From Hirudinaria manillensis (Eukaryota; Annelida; Clitellata; Hirudinida; Hirudinidae), in contig CM067530.1 of the NCBI GenBank assembly GCA_034509925.1, positions 11,237,001 to 11,301,000 of the forward strand: 64,000 nt of DNA, written 5' to 3'. This document shows positions 60,451-64,000 of this stretch, in pieces. The number at the start of each line of letters is the position of its first letter. Position 1 is the first letter of the stretch. A model generated the notes under the pieces. That model was not told the origin of the DNA and did not search any database. It saw nothing but the letters and a program-made list of their open reading frames with translations. The position numbers and the translations under genes are program-made.

Positions 60451-61702
60451 AGGTGCATAATTGCAGCGGTCCTCGGTGGGAGGAGGCTGCCAGGCCGGTC
60501 GGACTTTGAATTTCTTGTCTTTGAGTTCGTTCGTTCGAAAAATCCGTTCACTTTCCATAAACTAACTTCTTGTTTTTATATTTCTCATCTCTGATTTCAA
60601 CAACACTTCAGGAATTCTGTGGTGATTCAGTCAGTGGGAATAATAAATATGAAAATTTATTTGTGAATTATTGTGAAGAGTAGGCTCTGTCTGTCTGTGC
60701 CATTGTCTTTTGCAATAGATTCGTGTTTCTATGTAGAAACGTCTTTGTCTTTGAGAGTTGTCAAACTTTTGCCATCACGTGGAGTTGACGTGGATTCTTT
60801 GCATGTCATTGCAGGGAAATTTTCAGAGTTTGGATCAAATTACAATTATAATTAATTTTTTTGAGTAATTCTGTCACTTATTTGAATGCATGGAAGCCAT
60901 GACATTTGGTTGATGAAGGGTTTTCACCATGTCAGATGATTTACACGTTTAAGTGCAGGTTCCAGATATTTAGTTGATGTTGTCGTGTTGCATCTAACCT
61001 CGATATAAGTTACAATTAATAAACAGTGCTGTTCACAGTGGAAATGACTCAATAATAGTATCGATTAGGAGGGATGGAGTTAGGTACAGTCGGAGACTCG
61101 ACAACTTTTTTCTGGCGAGTGGAATTAAATTGTTCAAAATAGGTCGAAATTAATTCAAACCTCTTTTTTTAGATGATCTGCTTCTCGAGGAAATTAGTTA
61201 TTGTGATTTATCGGAACATTAGTGCCACGTCCTCAACACAGAATATAAGCGATAATTCTCAAAATTTACGAATGCCATATTTGTATTTCATTATGCTGTC
61301 ACGATGTCACGAATTGCACATTATTAATAAAACCATACCAACTGAAACATATTCAGTAACTTTGAGTTGAATTCCTTTGAACTTAGACATTGACCTTAGG
61401 ACAAGTCAGGTCGATCTTGTGAGGTCAGGCATTTTCGATATTGTTTACGACAGTGCTTCAAATTTGTTACCGGTGTTTTGTGCGCAGTTGAAAAGGAAAA
61501 AGAGGTTGACATATTTTACACATTAGACACTTGTTTTAGAACAATCTTTTCAACTTAACAATTTTTAGGAATCGTGGGAATGTAATTTATTTCTTGATAA
61601 TTGCGGCTTTATACTTTAAAAGCGCCATGATCGTTGGGAGTCTGTTATATTTCGATTTAAACTGAATTATTTCAGTACTTCCTTGATCAGAAACGAATTT
61701 CT
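60451..61702. other. Spacer between DNAJC7 and MMADHC
   Basis: AT-rich, containing the DNAJC7 3' UTR (AATAAAT near 60641) and the MMADHC promoter. No further gene seen. Confidence 0.5.
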
Positions 61703-63839
61703 ATGGCTGCTAGGGTGAGAGTTTTACCCGCGCGATTAATTAGAGACAATGCATGCTCAAAGGATGACATACGAATTTGATTGTTGATTGATAAATTAAT
61801 AGTTTTTCATTTCATTGTCTCTTTCAAATGGAAAATTCTCATAGAATGCCAAGAGATAAAATTCCAATCAAACCTAAGGTTGTTTTGAATGTCTTAATGC
61901 TTGCAAACATTAACCAAGTTTCATTTTAAGTGACTTTTATTATTTTGAGTTTTGCCCAATTACACTGTCACAGTATCATAGCCTAGTTACTAACTAGATT
62001 AGATGAGAGATCATCCATTCTCCAAATTCTGCTTCCTAGTTCATCTGTAAAAATCAAACTAAAAAATTTAATATCATCGACACAATTCATTTTCTGGATT
62101 TTTGTTTTCCCAACACCTTTTTTTCCATGAGAGTTTATGATAACTTCATAAACGAGCATCAATTGCCATCAGATATTCGCTGCCAGGCGCGTCATCGCCT
62201 ACTTGCCCGGCCTTCAGTCAGCCGTTCGTCACTTCAAGACTTTCAACTTTGTGGAGGGAGCAGAGAGAGCCGCAGCCTCTGTTTCCCAAGTTCATTCGAT
62301 CCTCCATGGCCTGCCCACTCCTTGCCATGCATCCTCACCCCAGAATCTCACATCTGGGAACCCCAGTGGGTTTTTGTTTTTGGAAAATCTAGTGGCAAAA
62401 TTGGTAATAAGGCAATGGTGATCAATTTAATTTTTTTGTTTATAGATATATTGGCATTGCAAGAAATGTGATAAATGTTTAATTATGTTTGTTCTTTTCA
62501 TTAATATTAATAAGTCTTTATTTCACTGCCTCGTTCCAGTCGTACCAATGGATCTTGTGAATGCCATCATACTGCATGACACCGACAAGGATTTTGCCGG
62601 AAGGGGAATCGACTATTCTGTCCTCGCTCAATTCGACGAGAAGACTGAAGTGATGATGATTATGATGATAAAAAAAGAAATATATTATTTCATTATTATT
62701 GTTTATTATTTCAATAGTTATATTGTTATTATTGTGTTATTTAAATTGTTATCATGGTGGCATGGAGACCTTTGGCATTATCATTCCAGGTGGCTTTGAA
62801 AGATGAGACGGTGGTCCCTGAGTCCAGACCGAGTGCAGTGGACCACCTGGAATGCATGGCCGTGGAATGTGATGACCTCCTCAAAAAAGGTGGCAGTGAT
62901 GATGATGATATGTTTCCAGTTAAACGATTACACTAACCACTACAGACATGTTTTTGACTTAATAATGAAGTAAATCATAATTATTATTATTATTATTATT
63001 ATTACATGATTAATTAATTAGTGTGATTAATTAATTATGCAGACTTCAAAGACCTGATCGTCGATAGGGACCTCTCAAAAGAACCGCTGTCCATCATCAC
63101 TCTGAGTCAAAAGACCATCAACAACATGACCTCTTGGAGTTCAGAGGTCGAAGAGGAGAGGGAACAGCTGTTGGAGAAGGTGATGACCATGATGATGATG
63201 ATGATTGTTGTGATCTGCTTAAACAGTTATTATTTTGTTTATTATTATTTTTATTCGTTTAGCAATTGTCTCATGAATATGTTTCGTATGTTTTTGATAG
63301 CTTGTCAATTTAATTTATGATAATTTATTCCTGCCAGTTCATCAGTGGTGCCAGTGAAATATGCGGATCTCTGCAGAAGGCCGGTTATTGGGCCGACTTC
63401 ATCGAGCCGGAATCTGGCAGACTGGTGAGACCTTTTGTGAAACTAATTATAATTAACATATTTAAATAAGATGTGGGTGGAGCTAGCATAATGGACAATT
63501 AGAAGGATTTCGAACGAGAAGGAATGATGGAATATGAGCTAAGAATTTCCCCCTTTAGTGATTACTTGAAATTTATGCTGCCCAGTGATAATGAATATTA
63601 ATGAGGACATTAAAAAGAAACTCCTCCCATCGCAGTACCAAGGAAGTTATTCGCCTGCCACTCTGTTCGAGACGGACCACCGTTACAGAAAGCTCGGGTT
63701 CAAAATCCAGGACCTCGGATGCTGCAAGGTCATCCTGCACGACCTTTGGGGAGCCCACGTTTACGTCGGATCGCTGTTCACCAACGCACCCATTGACCAT
63801 CCAGTCATCACTAAACTTCAAAACTGCAAGACCGAATAA
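61703..63839 (+). CDS. MMADHC: Cobalamin trafficking protein CblD
   Basis: Adapter that directs vitamin B12 from MMACHC to cytosolic methionine synthase and mitochondrial methylmalonyl-CoA mutase. Seven exons: 61703-61714, 62173-62365, 62540-62649, 62790-62889, 63043-63179, 63338-63424, 63636-63839, giving 280 residues (human 296). Exon 1 codes only MAAR; exon 2 continues [14 protein letters not shown], like the human start (RARLVSYLPG) with its mitochondrial-type leader rich in Arg. The C-terminal half is well conserved: [65 protein letters not shown]. The middle (residues about 45-110) is poorly conserved and the exon 2 donor (CCCA|GTGGGT) is chosen by phase. Gene complete in the window. 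Confidence 0.92.
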
Positions 63840-64000
63840 ATAGTCTCGTTGTGTGTTCTTTGGATGTTTTGTTATTTATGGATGTTTGTAGTTTTATTCA
63901 AAATATACCTCAACTAATGATTTATCCTATAAATGTTATATTATTTACAGTACGCATAATGATCTTAGGTTACTATTGTGTTTGTGCTATTAATATTGCT
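63840..64000. other. 3' flank of MMADHC
   Basis: Short AT-rich stretch with no feature beyond the expected 3' UTR. Confidence 0.4.

Noticed and set aside
62127-62471. Alternative frame across MMADHC exon 2
   Set aside because: It gives no CblD similarity at its N-terminus, whereas the chosen frame gives [11 protein letters not shown] and joins exon 3 in phase.

Overview
The window is nuclear DNA of an invertebrate animal, probably a lophotrochozoan (the phylum is an inference). Genes are split by many short, AT-rich GT-AG introns. Exons are clearly more GC-rich than introns. Intergenic and intronic DNA is full of ATT, AAC, GAT and CACT microsatellites. The gene set is metazoan.

Layout: an inward-rectifier K+ channel gene (70-1551, minus); a LysM-domain gene (2568-5080, minus); a RING/coiled-coil/NHL gene of TRIM type (5843-7651, minus); a very long gene for an unrecognised, acidic, disordered protein (9049-30339, plus). 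The roughly 15 kb intron of that gene holds a young, whole-looking Ty3/gypsy LTR retrotransposon (16704-22259), a 297-bp CACT array and candidate alternative first exons. Next come glutaminyl-tRNA synthetase QARS in 21 exons (31276-37957, plus), two tandem UDP-N-acetylhexosamine pyrophosphorylase (UAP1) genes tail-to-tail with it (38311-40816 and 42233-44407, minus), and a small unrecognised gene with two candidate first exons (45782-48915, minus). The window ends with a DHHC palmitoyltransferase of the ZDHHC2/15 type (50877-54341, plus), the TPR/J-domain co-chaperone DNAJC7 (55666-60450, plus) and the cobalamin-trafficking gene MMADHC (61703-63839, plus). For the main genes I placed splice sites by reading frame, phase and GT/AG (twice GC/AG) signals, and every listed coding chain closes in frame.

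The most striking feature lies in introns 10 and 11 of QARS. Eight related units of about 130-157 nt sit in the sense direction. Each folds as two hairpins and ends with ACA (once ATA) three nucleotides before its 3' end. Paired changes between copies preserve the stems. I read them as a local array of H/ACA box snoRNA genes processed from the QARS pre-mRNA. Their invariant 3' pocket (TTAATTA or ATAATTA on the left, CAGTC on the right) is complementary to the conserved large-subunit rRNA segment GACUGUUUAAUUAA, which suggests one shared pseudouridylation target. The 5' pocket has drifted in several copies. A translation gene hosting rRNA-modification guides fits the known habit of intronic snoRNAs.

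Other points of interest are patchwork identity between the two UAP1 copies, a GC-AG intron conserved between them, a SAP-like domain at the N-terminus of the retrotransposon polyprotein, a Kir channel with a Gln at the rectification site and a large insertion, and GAT-rich runs just inside many 5' splice sites.
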